From assembly GCA_037576215.1 (NCBI GenBank), contig JBANDB010000002.1:3906001-3970000 (forward strand): DNA of 64,000 nucleotides, in the 5' to 3' direction. Source of the stretch: Armillaria gallica. Taxonomy: Eukaryota; Basidiomycota; Agaricomycetes; Agaricales; Physalacriaceae. Positions 1 through 13,689 of the stretch are shown here, in pieces. Under the pieces are notes generated by a model that ran no database searches, was not told the origin of the DNA, and saw nothing but the letters and a program-made list of their open reading frames with translations. Numbering within the stretch: the first letter of the stretch is position 1; each line of letters opens with the position of its first letter. The position numbers and the translations under genes were made by a program.

Positions 1-31
1 GGTTCTCGCCGTCGCTGACGTGGGCATTTAG

Positions 32-1654
<1,623 letters not shown>

Positions 1655-2255
1655 TTTATTGCGATAGTTTGCGTATACCCCAGACGGAAGATTAAAAGGT
1701 TACTACTTTAATGGACTATAGATTCAACGAGAAGAAAGCGGACACTTTAGATACCACGGCTTCTAGCCTCAGTTTTACATTCCTTACTTTTCGTCCTTTT
1801 TCTGGGGTTTATCGCCACCGCTGTCATTCATTGGTCAGGCCGAGAGGAAGCTAGATTCACTCATTAGTATATGCGACAGAATTAACGACCTTTTCCCTTT
1901 TAATTTGTTGGGGTCCTTTCAGCCGCCCTTATTACAGGCTTGTGAACCTTATATTCCAACTTCAGAGACTCAGTCCTTCAGCAAAGCCTCAGCCAAGCCT
2001 TGGGGAAACGATACATTCCAGACATTACATCGCTTGTCCCCACTTTCCGCCCACAAGTTATAGGTGCAACTTTCTTCTTCGCCATATGACTCGATGAAAT
2101 CCGAGACAGATGTAAGAGTAGATTCGCCGCATGGGAGCATTTTGTATTGTGACAGCATAGGCAAGCAAATAAATTCATACAGTAAGTCATGGCATACGGT
2201 GCATGAGATATCACAACACGCATCCTCCCTCGCAGATGCTAGGATGAGACTAAAA
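1655..2255. other. Convergent intergenic region, no gene seen
   Basis: About 600 bp between the 3' ends of UGPase copy 1 (+) and eS8 (-). Open frames here are short and show no recognisable motif. It probably holds the 3' UTRs of both genes. Confidence 0.6.
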
Positions 2256-3152
2256 CTAAGTAGCATGAGCGTGCTTCTGTTTGCCTGTCCTGATCTTCCT
2301 GAGGTAGAACTGTTTGCGAATATAGTGAGAACGTGGTTTAGAAGAGAAAGAGCGATATTACCTCAAGTTCCTTGCCCTCTAGAATGTATCCATCAGCACG
2401 ACCAGACTGGCCTGGCCGGCTAGAGATGGCAGCATACAGACGACCAGCAGCGAATTGAGACTCCAGGAGAGGATCGATCTTCGCATCTGGAGAAAATGAG
2501 AACGGCTCTAAAGGGAATACATGCAAGCAACTTACCTTTCTTCCTCTCTTCCAACACACGCTTGACGTGGTTTGACAATTTTTTGGGCTCCGCATCCTCC
2601 GCGGCAGGTTGAGACTTGCCCTTCTTGGTGACGGGCTGGGCATACTATAGGGTAAAAGTGAGATGGGTAAAACACCAGAGAAGCTCATCACGTACGTGGG
2701 CTTCGTACCACTGGCGGAAGGGCGTAGCGTCGATCTGGATAATGGCGCTCTTAACGAGAGTGTTCGTTCGCACAAGTTCGTTATTCGACGCATTGTACGT
2801 CTACCCAATATCAGAGAAGAACAGTCGGCAGTCATTCAAAACACATACGACACCAATGATCCTGGTCTTCCGTGTTACCTGCTCAGAGGCCCAGGCAAAG
2901 TTACCACCATCAAGACGGAGGGCGCGGTACTTGAGGTTTCCACCACGAACACGGACAGTATGGATGCGCTTGGCTCCGAGCTTGGTGTTAGCGGCCTGAC
3001 GACCGAGCTCGAACTTTCTCTTTTTACGGTAGTGGGCGCGCTGGGCTCCCGAAGCAGAGCGCTTGTGTCTTGATGTGCGCGAGATACCTAAGATACATGT
3101 CAGCAAAATTGTAGGCAAAAGGGCCAAGCAACCGGGAAATGAACGTACCCAT
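2256..3152 (-). CDS. RPS8: 40S ribosomal protein eS8 (S8e family)
   Basis: Component of the small ribosomal subunit body. Exon 1 is just ATGG (3152-3149), followed by a GTACGT intron, so the protein starts [15 protein letters not shown]. The basic N-terminus, [33 protein letters not shown] and [16 protein letters not shown] are diagnostic of eS8. Further introns interrupt after RIIGV, after WYEAH (TATGCCC acceptor near 2640), after LEERKK and before the last exon, which encodes [17 protein letters not shown] and a stop at 2256. Length, about 205 residues, is normal. An intron right after the start codon is common in fungal ribosomal protein genes. It is divergent from UGPase copy 2, with about 350 bp between start codons. 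Confidence 0.95.
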
Positions 3153-3504
3153 GTCTTGAGGTCGGAAGGATGGCGAGTTTCTGTGGATTCTTTGGGTACA
3201 CTGAGAATAAGGTTTACTTTTTGAATCTCCGATGGAAATTTCCGTCACACGTGCAACGTATCACGTGTCCTGCTGCCTTTACCGCGATTAGATTCTAAGT
3301 TCCAACTAAGCGACGATTCAAGTTATCAGCCAAGTTTCTGAAACGAGGACGTACACCTGCTGCCTCGCAGTCCACAAATGCGACTTCCTCGTGGTATATG
3401 CGTGGCTTCATGCGATAACCTTGTTATAAATGTCTGCGGCAGTCTGCCAGCCTATAGGTACACTCTTTCCCTTCACGCACGCTGAGCTCTCGCTTACTAC
3501 TACT
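3153..3504. promoter_or_regulatory. Divergent promoter region between eS8 and UGPase copy 2
   Basis: Carries the upstream sequences of both genes. A TATAAA at 3425-3430 overlaps an in-frame ATG at 3430. If it is a working TATA box, transcription begins downstream of that ATG, which favours 3505 as the UGPase start. Two CACGTG/CACGTA-like motifs lie near 3246-3266. Inference from sequence only. Confidence 0.4.
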
Positions 3505-5634
3505 ATGGCACCCTTTTTCAAGTATTCTCCTCGCCGCTTCCGCAGGCGCAACTATAGCAATAATGCACCTCCTGGGCCGAAAGCTCTGACAATGCCGGGA
3601 GAGCTTCAGAGGCTCGTAAATACAATTTCAGACCATTCCAGAAAGAAGGTTTGTCAACGTCACATCTTTCATGTACAGAAGTCTAACGACTATTCGAACC
3701 CAGGAGTTTGACTCCGAAATGAGTTCATTTCTTCACCTCTTCTCAAGATATCAACAAGAGCGTAACAAGGGTCCAGAGCTGTTGGTCGTTTATATTTCAC
3801 GTTTATTATAACGTCATTGACCTGAGTGCTGTAGGGACTGGAACCTCATCAGAGTTCCCGATGTCGTCCAATTGGATTGCCTTAAATCTAGCGTCAATTC
3901 GACTGATTTGAAACAGCTTGCCATTCTGAAAGTCAACGGCGGTTTAGGTACATCTATGGGTAAGCATTTTCCAAGGCTATCCACATTGGACATATTTTGA
4001 TATCTCATTGCATATAGGCATGACGGGGGCAAAGAGCGCGTTGACTGTTAAGGACGACTTGACGTTTCTTGACTTGACGATTATGCAAGTCAGGCACCTC
4101 AACGAAACATATCGTGTTGACGTCCCATTACTTCTTATGACATCTTTCAATACCGAAGACGATACCTTGCGTATTGTCAGGAACTACGCCAATCAGAATG
4201 TTCGCATCACGACATTCAACCAGTCCAGATACCCCCGGATTGTTCAGGACACTCTTCTGCCTTCTCCCAGGCGTGCGGACGATGACAGGAAAAACTGGTA
4301 CCCCCCAGGTCATGGCGACTTGTACAATGCTCTACTCCGCTCTGGCCTACTTGACCAATTACTGGAGGACGGCAAAGAGTACCTTTTCGTATCTAACTCT
4401 GACAACTTGGGTGCAACGTATGTTGGTTCTTCCTGCAATTTAAATGTATTGTTTATTCGCGGTTATCTAGGGTCGACACGAGAATTATGCAGTACATGAT
4501 CGACGAGAAGATCGAGTTTCTCATGGAGGTGACGGAAAAGACAAAGGCCGATGTACAGGTATGGTTGTCCCTGGGCTGGTATAATGTCGGTCTGACTTTT
4601 CAAGGGTGGTACTCTGGTCGATATCAATGGATCGCTCTGCCTACTCGAATTAGGGCAGGTACCATCTCAGCATACAGAAGATTTTCAATCCGGTGCGAAG
4701 TCCCATCTTCACAATCTTCTCGTTATTTACCTTTCAACAGTGCGTAAGTTTAGCATCCTCAACACGAACAATCTGTGGATAAATCTTCGGGGTGTGTTAC
4801 CAGCTTTTATAAGGCTGATAATCTTCTGATCCCCTGGTCTAGCTTTGAAGAGGATCATGGGCAAGAGTAGTATGGACTTGGACATCATCGTTACCCCGAA
4901 AGATACCAGTGATGGTCAGTCAGTAATTCAGGTATCTTAGCTTCATTCCGTCTATCCAATGGTGTTGCTCATAGTTATGCTGGTAGCTTGAAACTGCTGC
5001 AGGAGCTGCTATCAAATATTTCGAGAATGCACAAGCAGTCAAAGTTCCTAGAAGTCGTTTCTTACCTGTCAAGAATTGTTCAGATCTTCTGCTCATCAAA
5101 AGCGAGATCTACAATATTCGGAATGGTCAAATAGTGCTGGACTCGAATAGAATGTTTAACACGACTCCCGTTATCAAGCTGGGAGACCATTTTAAGAATG
5201 TCAGTCATTGATTGCGTCATTATCTATATTTCCACCGAGCTGACATATCCATAGATCCACGAGTTCCAGAGACGGTTTAAACAAATACCCAACGTCGTCG
5301 ACCTAGATCATTTGACAGTTGCAGGAGATGTCTATTTTGGTCGAAGCGTCACTCTTCGGGGAACTGTCATCGGTTGGTTCTTTGTTCATCGCTATCCAAG
5401 GATACAAGTCACTGATCGTAACTTATAGTCATTGCAAAAGATGGTCAGAGGATTGATATTCCTGATGGGACCATACTTGAGAACAGTGAGTACCATTTTT
5501 TGAGGCGTATTCGGACGCAGGTACTGATGCACTGTTTATAAGGGCTGGTGTCAGGCAATTTACTGAGTATCGTGAGTACCGAACCGATAAGCGTTCTTGT
5601 CATTAGAAGTTAATGGCTATTGCAGGAGCTTTGA
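3505..5634 (+). CDS. UGP1: UTP-glucose-1-phosphate uridylyltransferase, copy 2
   Basis: Full-length paralogue of copy 1, same reaction. Start chosen at 3505 ([16 protein letters not shown]); an in-frame ATG at 3430 would add 25 residues but overlaps a TATA-like element. The basic, Ser/Pro-rich head is followed by the uridylyltransferase core: [20 protein letters not shown] (nucleotide loop, interrupted by an intron after GTSMG), [52 protein letters not shown], and the beta-helix end with [13 protein letters not shown]. Intron positions match copy 1 and the last exon is GAGCTTTGA (5626-5634). The nucleotide loop has Met-Thr-Gly-Ala where most eukaryotic UGPases have Cys-Thr-Gly-Pro. The copies differ at many residues, so the duplication is not recent. 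No frame damage seen. Confidence 0.93.
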
Positions 5635-8149
5635 AGTTTGGCATGCGTATGTAGTGGCGCCCTCCCGGGCCAGCGTGTATCTCTCGAATATGTCGTTCTG
5701 GGATGTTCCAGTGTTTCCATTCTATCCTCTTTTAATTATGGGCAGAAGTCAGCCGAAATTAAGTACCGCCGGTCGGGCATACACCGCTATGGCTGGTTTG
5801 GCCTCCAGAGTTGTAGATGATAGGAAAATTGTCAACATTGATCGTCCGACTTTGCAGGACAATCTCCATTGTAGTCGTCAACAGGTATCGCGCCAATGGC
5901 GCAGTACCTTCGAATTTCAATCAGGTTAATCAGGTCCACTCTTGCTCTTCTCTCCGTCATGATATCAGAGAGGAGGCTGTCAAGGCGCCCTGAACATTGT
6001 AGAATCATTGCTAGATGATCATAGTATCCATATCCATGGTGTCGACCTTTGACCCAGGATGTGGTTGACGCTTCTTTTCCGAAAGTTGCCTTGTCTAGTC
6101 TGTTCAACCAATCTGGAAAGCCCTTTCAGATGTTGATGACATAGCCGACAACTCAGCTTGCGCCACAGAGAAGTGTCTGTGTCAAGGCCCTAGCATCATC
6201 ACAGAGCAGGCTTTGAGCATCCGCCGTACTCAACCTGACATAGACTACTACGTCTTCGACGTCCATTAGCGGTTTACCTCTCATTCTCCGGTGACAGCGA
6301 CAATGTTGTGACCGGTCACTTACGAGGTCCACAGTGCGCCCTAGCAAAGGCTGTCCTTGTCCCGGCCTAGGCCCTTGAAATGCACTGTCCAAATACACCC
6401 GTCGGCTCGTTCTCGGGGTCTTGAGTGCTCGCGGTTGCCGTGTCGTAAAAAACTTCCCCTTGATCTATAGCATTGTATCTTGGGGGATAATCAGAAAGCC
6501 GTCGCAATGGCATCTTGAAATCGTTGACCTGACACATCCTGGTTTGGGGAGAAGAATATTGGAGGAAGCGCCGTTGTTTATTGATGGATCATCAATCGGC
6601 AAAGCGATGTGACGTTGGCTGCGCGCGATCTGCCTAATTGTGCGTGAATCATCTGAGTTACAGTACTTGCAAATCACTACGTCGCTGAGTTCACGGTCAT
6701 GTGACCCTTGTTGAACAAAGTCTGGAACTTGTCTGGACCGTCGGTCCCTCATAGACCTTAGCTCTTTTACGACACGCCCACGCCCGTTTCTTTATATCTT
6801 CACCATGATGTAAATTATAGGACGAATCCCTTTCCCCCAACCGTTGAGACCTGGTTGACCTGGCCGGCCTATACTTCGTTCGCGAGAATGACAAAGCCCC
6901 TTTCCTTTATCGTACTTCTTGTACTTCGCTTGACCTGTCGCAACTCATCGCTCTTTCGTATAAAATCAGTACTCTGAAGGGCAAAGGAGGAGCACTCCGG
7001 GGATTGGACGGGATCGCTCGTCGGCTTTCTGGTCATCTTGTTTTTCGTGGTTCGTCTCGCTTGTTTGTTTGTTTATTTGTCGTATACCTTGACGTCGCAC
7101 TCAGGAGCTTTCTGTTGTGTGACTCACAGCTGGGGCAGGCCGGCACAATTTGTGGCAGCAGCAGGCATCGGCATTGCTTTTCTCTACCCCAAAATGGGCT
7201 GCGACATTTCCAACACATGGATAAAAACTTTAATCTTGGGTCCTCCAGATTCAACGGTTAGCGCCTTCTACAACGCGGTATATTGCTTTTCGTCTATGTC
7301 GGTACCGGGGGCGATTTCGGATATTTCATTTGAATGCGATCCTTGACATCGATATAGCCCCTTGTCAAAAATGTACGATCTACCGGCACCGATGAGGACG
7401 ATGTTGGTTGTGATACTTTCTCTTGTTCTCACCATCGACATCCCTTCGACCGGGCTTCCGAATAAATCGCATCGTGGCGAAGCGAGCGCTCTCACGCGGG
7501 AATTTGAATGGAAAAGCGCGGCTTTGTCCTCATCTGTCATTGACTCATTCGGCTGCAAATGTCAGCGTCAAATTCAATATCACGTTGGTCTCTCAGGATG
7601 TCCGAGTGGACGATGGCTGGAGCTGAGAATGGAAGCGGGAAGAGCTGTTTTCGCTTGCGGGCGGTGAGCACAATGCCGTACTCAATACAGAAGTCCCAAG
7701 TTCTCTGGACCCAAGCAAGACTTAGCGAAGTCCATCTATGTAGATGTTACGGCAGGAACATGTTGATCTTTAGTGCTCCTGGAGAAACAGGTATGAACTT
7801 ATCTTTTGATGGTGATTGTAAGGGTGATCAATTTCGTTTTACACCAGGGCATACCCGAATTCCTAATACGCATTGGGGGCATAAACCCTGCATGCGATTG
7901 CGCCTACAAGTCCGGTCCTTTCTCGTTAGCGCGCTAATCAATGTCATCATCGCAGGAACCCGGTCAGGAATAGGCTGAACGAGACGAGATTGGTGCGGTT
8001 ACCCATCAAGGTACGATTCGAGGGAGGCGATAACTGTGAACTCGTCTTATTTCTTTTACTGAAGATATCGAAGAGAAATGAGGGGAATCATCAGTAAGTG
8101 CCTTCTCTGTGTCGTGCCGTCCTTGGTCCGTCGATGTGTTATTTCCCCG
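5635..8149. other. 2.5 kb without a supportable gene
   Basis: All frames are repeatedly interrupted. A few stretches look protein-like, for example a + frame at about 7540-7720 that reads NVSVKFNITLVSQDVRVDDG, meets an in-frame TGA, continues in the same frame for about 35 codons and then stops at TAG. I cannot assign these to a family. It may be a decayed gene, possibly linked to the kinase relic just downstream. Confidence 0.5.
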
Positions 8150-9050
8150 GTGATCTTGATGAATGATAGGTGCCGGTTAGGGAAGGAGTTTGGAGCCAAG
8201 TTGGAGGTGCAGCGCAGCACGACATTGAGATGCTGCGAGGGACGAGAAAGAAGCTCACATGGACGGAATCGTGTGGTGAAATCAGCGCATTTCTCAGGAG
8301 AGCACGGGCGTGGATTCCACAAGTTGAGGAAGGTAGGATTTGGAAGATGCAATCGTAGATGTGAGTAACGTAAGATTTCTGTAAATCGGCTGCTAACGTC
8401 TGATGTCGACTAACATACGAATTTGCAGGGGTTCCCAAAGGCGGAAACATCGTGCTCGATCTGAAGCCAGCGAACGATGATAGTTCCGATAGGTTCACGA
8501 TCGGTGAGTCCGGAATGGCGTCTGGGGCGATGACCCTTAGTGACCTGGGACCTGTCTGACCAATGCCCTCCAGCAGGAAGGGGATAAGGCCGTATTTGGA
8601 GGCAGAGGAACTGCAGGTAGCGGAAGTGTTTTGGTATGTCCCGCGGTCCCAACGGTATTTGTTTTTCTCACGTCACGTACGACACTCACAGTTTTGGCAT
8701 GACGATGTTGGAAACGGCTTCGAATATTGTAGTACCTGAGGAGTGGGTAAACACGCGCCGTCTGGTAAAGGACATTGAAACTGACTTTATGGCATGACAG
8801 AGGTACTTGGCATCGGGTATTTCCTGGTTTTCGCTAGTGGCAGTAATGTCCGAGCGGATGACGGACGGATCCGGCAGGCCTTTGTAGCGTATCGGCATGC
8901 AAGGGATCTAAGCTATTTATTGTTGTCCCGTGGCCGGCCACAGAAGAAGATGGAGATGTTGGGCAAGGCAATAGAAGGGGGTTCTTCCTTGTTCGCGGGA
9001 TCCCCATTGGCGAGCAGCTGGGGCAGGATTTGAAATGGTGGCGTAACGAA
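8150..9050 (+). pseudogene. Wee1-like protein kinase relic
   Basis: Fragments of a Wee1/Mik1-type kinase appear in order on the + strand but in different frames. They are: CGEISAFL...VEEGRIWKM (8274-8352, end of the hinge/alpha-E region); a catalytic-loop-like VLDLKPAN (about 8450-8473) followed by TIGESGMAS (8497-8523), where the family has IGDFGMAS; PYLEAEELQ (about 8590-8616, the YLAPE region); FGMTMLETASNIVVPEEW (8693-8746, the Wee1-type subdomain IX); and FAGSPLAS (8991-9014) in the C-terminal tail. Plausible introns (GTGAGT...TTTGCAG at 8359-8427) remain. The DFG motif reads ESG and several frame changes are needed to join the parts, so it is probably non-functional. The N-lobe was not found. 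Identification rests on motif memory, not on a database search. Confidence 0.6.
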
Positions 9051-9863
9051 TGCTGGAGCATGTGTATGTCGAAGAGCTCGAAGACAGCTTGCGTTGGGTA
9101 TTCTTCTTGGACATACGGGGAGACGGAGTGACGGTGCTGGGACTGGAGGCCTCGGCAGTTGGGCTGGGTATTCTTTGCTTGGTCTGTGACCTGGGTACGT
9201 TACTTGAGTACGTGTCGTTCTTCCCGGTAGGTAATGCCGGCTACTTAGTACTGAGCGCTTCGTCGATGAATTTGATGAGGATACGGCATCTGATGGTTTG
9301 CCATCGTACACAGAGAGAACGAGCGGCACAGAGACGACGGCGACGAACATGACAACCAAGGTTCGTAACAACGTTGCTGGTAACAAATGCAGAGAACTGT
9401 AGCCGCCAAGTAGCATAAAGAACCTATACACTAGGAAGCAGCAGCCCTTGAATTTGTTGATTTCTTATTTCCTTGATTTCTGGACCACGTTGGCGGGCTG
9501 ATTCTTCTTGAATTCGTGGTACTTTCCTCTTTGACGCCTCCATCGTCGACTAAACCTAAAACGGTTGGCGCACTTGTGACACATTTTCTCAGCGGGTTCC
9601 TGGCAACGGCCGGGAGCAATACGGGATCTGAGGGTAATCTCTTGCGATACGAACAGATACTGCCATTGCAGCGTGGACAGTGTGACTGGCGTCACGGAGG
9701 TTGCTTGACCCGAGTAAACAGTTTGTGATTGCTGATTTCGATTATTTCGATTATTTCGATTATCTGAAATCTGAAATCTTGTTGAAATCTTTGTTCCCTT
9801 CTCTTGGCTTGTCTTCTTCCCTTTCTTATCCTGCCTCTTAATCCCTTTCTTTTTTTTTCAAAC

Positions 9864-12114
9864 ATGCTCCCTCCCGTTCCCATTGCAAAGTCCCACTCTC
9901 TTTCCACCACGTCCCAGTCCCTTGCCTATCCGCCCCCTACCGACATCCGTTTCCCGTCCATGGCTGCGCCGCCCATGGACCCATCAGCCGTCGACTTTCG
10001 CGCCTTCTATCCATATACTCCCAATGAGGTCAAGCATCGTAAACGCACAACCAGCGACCAGCTCAAGATTCTCGAGGGCATCTTCAAGCGCGACACAAAG
10101 CCCAATGCCGCCCTACGCAATGAATTGGCGGCCAGGTTGGATATGACCCCAAGAGGCGTTCAAGTACGTCTTTGTTTTCTATCCTACATCTTTTTTCTCA
10201 TTTTGAGCCTAGGTCTGGTTCCAAAATCGGTACGCGTCGCCCTTTTCCGTTTCCGTTACTTGTCTTACACCCAGTCCAGTCGCGCAAAAGAGAAAACCAA
10301 GCTTAGCAAGGCCACCAGACCAGCAACAACAGCATCTACCGACAACCAGAACGACCCAAACTCCTCGCCTTCTGACCCAGACGGCATTTCTGATTCTCAG
10401 CTTCCATCCTATCTTCGCGACATAGCAGGGCTAGGTGGCTCCCACGAGGGTAGCCCAATTGCACCGTCTCCACCACGGCTGCACGTCTTCACTGGAGCTG
10501 ACTCTTCAACAAGTTCGTCATGGCAAAGCTCGCCCATCGCCCCAGAGGACCCTGCTTTCCTCGGCCACCTTGGCGACCCGAATGATGCCCATCGTTTCCG
10601 ACGAGGCTCACTTCCCGTTGACATGGTACCTCATTCAGATCACTCATCCCAGGGACCTCCCCTTGTAGGTCATCTCGATCCCTTCGCTCGTCGTCTATCT
10701 GTCGATGCCAGTCTGCATCGTCTCGCTTCTAATCCCTACGCTCATCTCGCCAGAACAAAAAACACTACTGGCCACGGGTCTCGTCTCGCCTCACATTCTA
10801 ACCGCCGCCATCCGTTGAACCCTGTCCCTGGCGTTCCCTACTCTCGTCCAGAACTCCCACACACTGCCTCCACCCCGTCGAACGGTAGTTTCCATGGCCG
10901 TCATGTATCTGCTGATAACCGAGGTTTCCATTATACATCACAGGGTGTCCCCACATTCCATAATGCCCGTACTTCTCTGCCCGATAATCATTTGTACGCG
11001 TTCTCGTCCTCACGCATGGCTGCTTCAACCATACCAGGTCCCCTTCCGTCTCCAGACTTTTCCTTCGGTGTCGCTAGCACGTCTTCACCATCCCTGACAC
11101 CTCCATCGTCAGCTGATAGCGAGCGAAGCTCTCCAGACCCCAACCGGAGCTTCACCTTTCAAAGCGAAGACTCTGAGGATGATCGCACGTCATCCTACGA
11201 GGCTCTGTCCCGGTTTGGTTCTATCGCCTCAGTTGCCACGAGCGACACGAGCAACGCCAGTGTATATTATTCTGACTGCATGGAACAGGATATGCCCCCA
11301 AACACTAGTCGGAGGGAATCGGGGTGAGTGCCTTCATCCGCTAGCATGAAACTTTTTGGCTGATGACGTCGTGTCTAGGTCTTCCAACCACTTCCTTGGT
11401 ATGATGTCCAATTTGGATGTCAGTGGGCTTCAGGGTAACTCTGAAGTCCAGGGGAGTCCTTTAGATAAATTCTCACCACCCGGTGACGGCTCTGGCGCCG
11501 CTGCCACTCAAGATCGTTCAGATGGTGACGATGTGGCAACAAGCACATATCCATCGCCATCCTCGACAGTCTCGCCCGGAAGCACTCCGTCTCTAGTCAA
11601 CGAGGGCACATCTTCGAATCTACCACTCTCTCGTTCAAGTGAGCTGGCGTATGCGTTGCACAATCATCGACGTGTGGGTGTCTTGACTACGCTTGAGAAT
11701 TTTATCTGATACATTATCTTTTCTTAGGCCACAGACGCCTCAATCTCTGATGACACATCCCAATCTGCGTCAAATGTTGGTGGACACCAGTTCGTGTACG
11801 GCGTCTCGGATCCCGCGTTTCAACCATCAGCATCTTCAAGTCAAGTTGCCGAGAGCTTCCGGTTTGACGCCTCAGAACATTCACTGTCGGCGGATTGTAA
11901 CTACACCATGAACTATCCGGACGTGTACGCCGTCGACGGCGGATTCCCTTCTCACAGTAACCACGGCGAGGGTGGTGAAATGGGCAACAACAATGCGATA
12001 GCGTTCAATCATTCCCAAGAGATGTACGGACCATATGGACCTACTGCCAACTCGACATCCCTCGAAAACGCACCTCGTCATAACACTGAATTCTCCGTCA
12101 CATATTCGTCATGA
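9864..12114 (+). CDS. Homeodomain transcription factor
   Basis: Nuclear DNA-binding regulator. The homeodomain lies at residues about 57-112 from the chosen start MLPPVPIAK (ATG 9864, after a pyrimidine tract): KHRKRTTSDQLKILEGIF, then helix 3 QVWFQNRRAKEK, assembled across two introns (about 10165-10212 and 10230-10277) that split the recognition helix. Gln50 and Asn51 are intact. An upstream in-frame ATG at 9804 would add 20 hydrophobic residues and is less likely. The rest (about 700 residues) is Ser/Pro/His-rich and probably disordered, with later introns at 11323-11378 and about 11672-11727; the stop is at 12112-12114. The fold resembles fungal HD factors of the Yox1/Pho2 type. Agaricomycete fruiting regulators such as Hom1/Hom2 have similar layouts, but orthology cannot be decided here. 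The motif does not look like mating-type HD1/HD2. Confidence 0.9.
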
Positions 12115-13689
12115 TTCAATTATTCTGTTCTATCTTACTATCCTTCGTATTTGCTGTCTGTGATGACTTGCCTCTTGGATCTGTTCTATCATACAAACGC
12201 TCACTCGTCTATTGTTCCGTCCTTTCGTTGGCACTTTGGTGGTTCTGGGTATTTTAACGATATGTAGTTGTAATTTATCGTAGGCCTTATGGACCTTTCT
12301 GTTATCTATTCGTTGTTTTCGTCGCTCGTTCCGTAGTGTAAACTTTGCAGTACATAAACCATCTATGATACCATTCACAGTAATGTGCTGTTGCTTTGAC
12401 AATATAAATGTGCTACTATCACCTCGTTACACGAGCGGCGGACATGCGCCGTGCCGGATGCACATATCCACGAGGCAAGCGACGACCGACGACAGCGCAA
12501 CACGTTGTAAGCGCATGAAGGCATAACAAATGTTGGGCATTTCGGTCTCAAAATTGAAAATAACGCACTGTATCCGATGTTGCAGATCCGTCGTGCCCCA
12601 GAATGATAACCCTCAAAAACTCGGGGTGGGTCAGCGGGTCAGCGGGTATGCCGCGGTGTCGGACGGAAGAAACATGTAATTTTCTGCGCAGGAGATTCAC
12701 GGCTTACGAGGAATATGTTGTGGGCGATGCCTTCTCTCCGAGAAGAAGCGAGCTTTGAATTGAGAAGTGCTGTGGTGAGCACGTAAAATGATGTTATGTG
12801 AGAGGTGCTTTGGCGTAGCAGTCGACGGCTACGATACCAAATACATCCAACAAAGTTGCATTTCCGATCATTCGCGGAAGACATTGCCCGACATGTCACT
12901 GAAATTGACAACAATTATACGTAGTCGCCCTTGTTGGGAGAGACGGTGCTCTCCCACGACGCAGCAGCCCGTCGTCGAGGACGAAGTCTGATTGGAAGCC
13001 TCGAGGAGCCTTTTGTATCTTCTTCCCTATTCGTTTAACGCCCTAGCCAATACACAGCCGGTGAATTGTCGAGAGAGTACCCTCGTTTCATTGGCGGTTC
13101 ATCCGACGCTGCGGGCAGGCCAGTGGCGATAGAAGCTTGTTGCGTTGTTCTGTCCCAGTGCTTCAGTGCTCAATTGCCTCATTAGATCACCAAGGTTCGT
13201 CAGCTTAAAGTTCAAATATTCTGCGAACACACGGATCTTGCGCTTGAGCCGACTAACTTAGATGCGCTATCAACATTTTGCGTTTACTCTGTTCTATGAC
13301 ATTTTCCGTCCGTGGATTTCGTCCGAACCATTCGATTGGCTGGCATTGCCCATTGATGGAAACGACAATATAGCGCCCATAATATAGCTTACAGAGCTAT
13401 CCACCCCGAGTCCGATGAGCAGCCGAATAGTGCGACGCGCCTTCGTGTTTTCGACAATAATGCACTTGGATCAATATTGTTAGGTCGCACGGGGTGATAG
13501 CATGTGGTCGATGGTTCGTGTCCTACTATTGGTCACGATGTATGTGTTGTAATTGGCCAAGAGCCGCAGACCTCCAAATCAGCTTGTTTTTAGCACGCAA
13601 GGCGATTCGCTATTTTACAGGTCATTCGGGAGGTATGATTGGCTACAGCAGTTACAAGATTAGATATTTGTATTCTCCTCAGAGTCCTA
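12115..13689. other. Intergenic region without a recognisable gene
   Basis: 1.6 kb between the homeodomain gene and the 3' end of the aldo-keto reductase gene. Only short open frames without motifs; a small direct repeat (gggtcagc twice) near 12626-12650. No tRNA-like cloverleaf noticed. Confidence 0.5.

Noticed and set aside
8686..8898. Minus-strand frame reading TTIFEAVSNIVM, itself resembling Wee1 subdomain IX
   Set aside because: The plus strand at the same place gives a better match in the right order with the other kinase motifs; the minus-strand resemblance is an antisense coincidence.
8913..9431. 172-codon minus-strand open frame with a hydrophobic N-terminus
   Set aside because: It lies antisense to the C-terminal end of the Wee1-like relic, has no motif and a Pro/Arg-rich composition typical of a shadow frame.
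9804..9863. Upstream ATG extension of the homeodomain protein
   Set aside because: Encodes 20 hydrophobic residues unlike a nuclear factor N-terminus; the ATG at 9864 after a pyrimidine tract is a better start.
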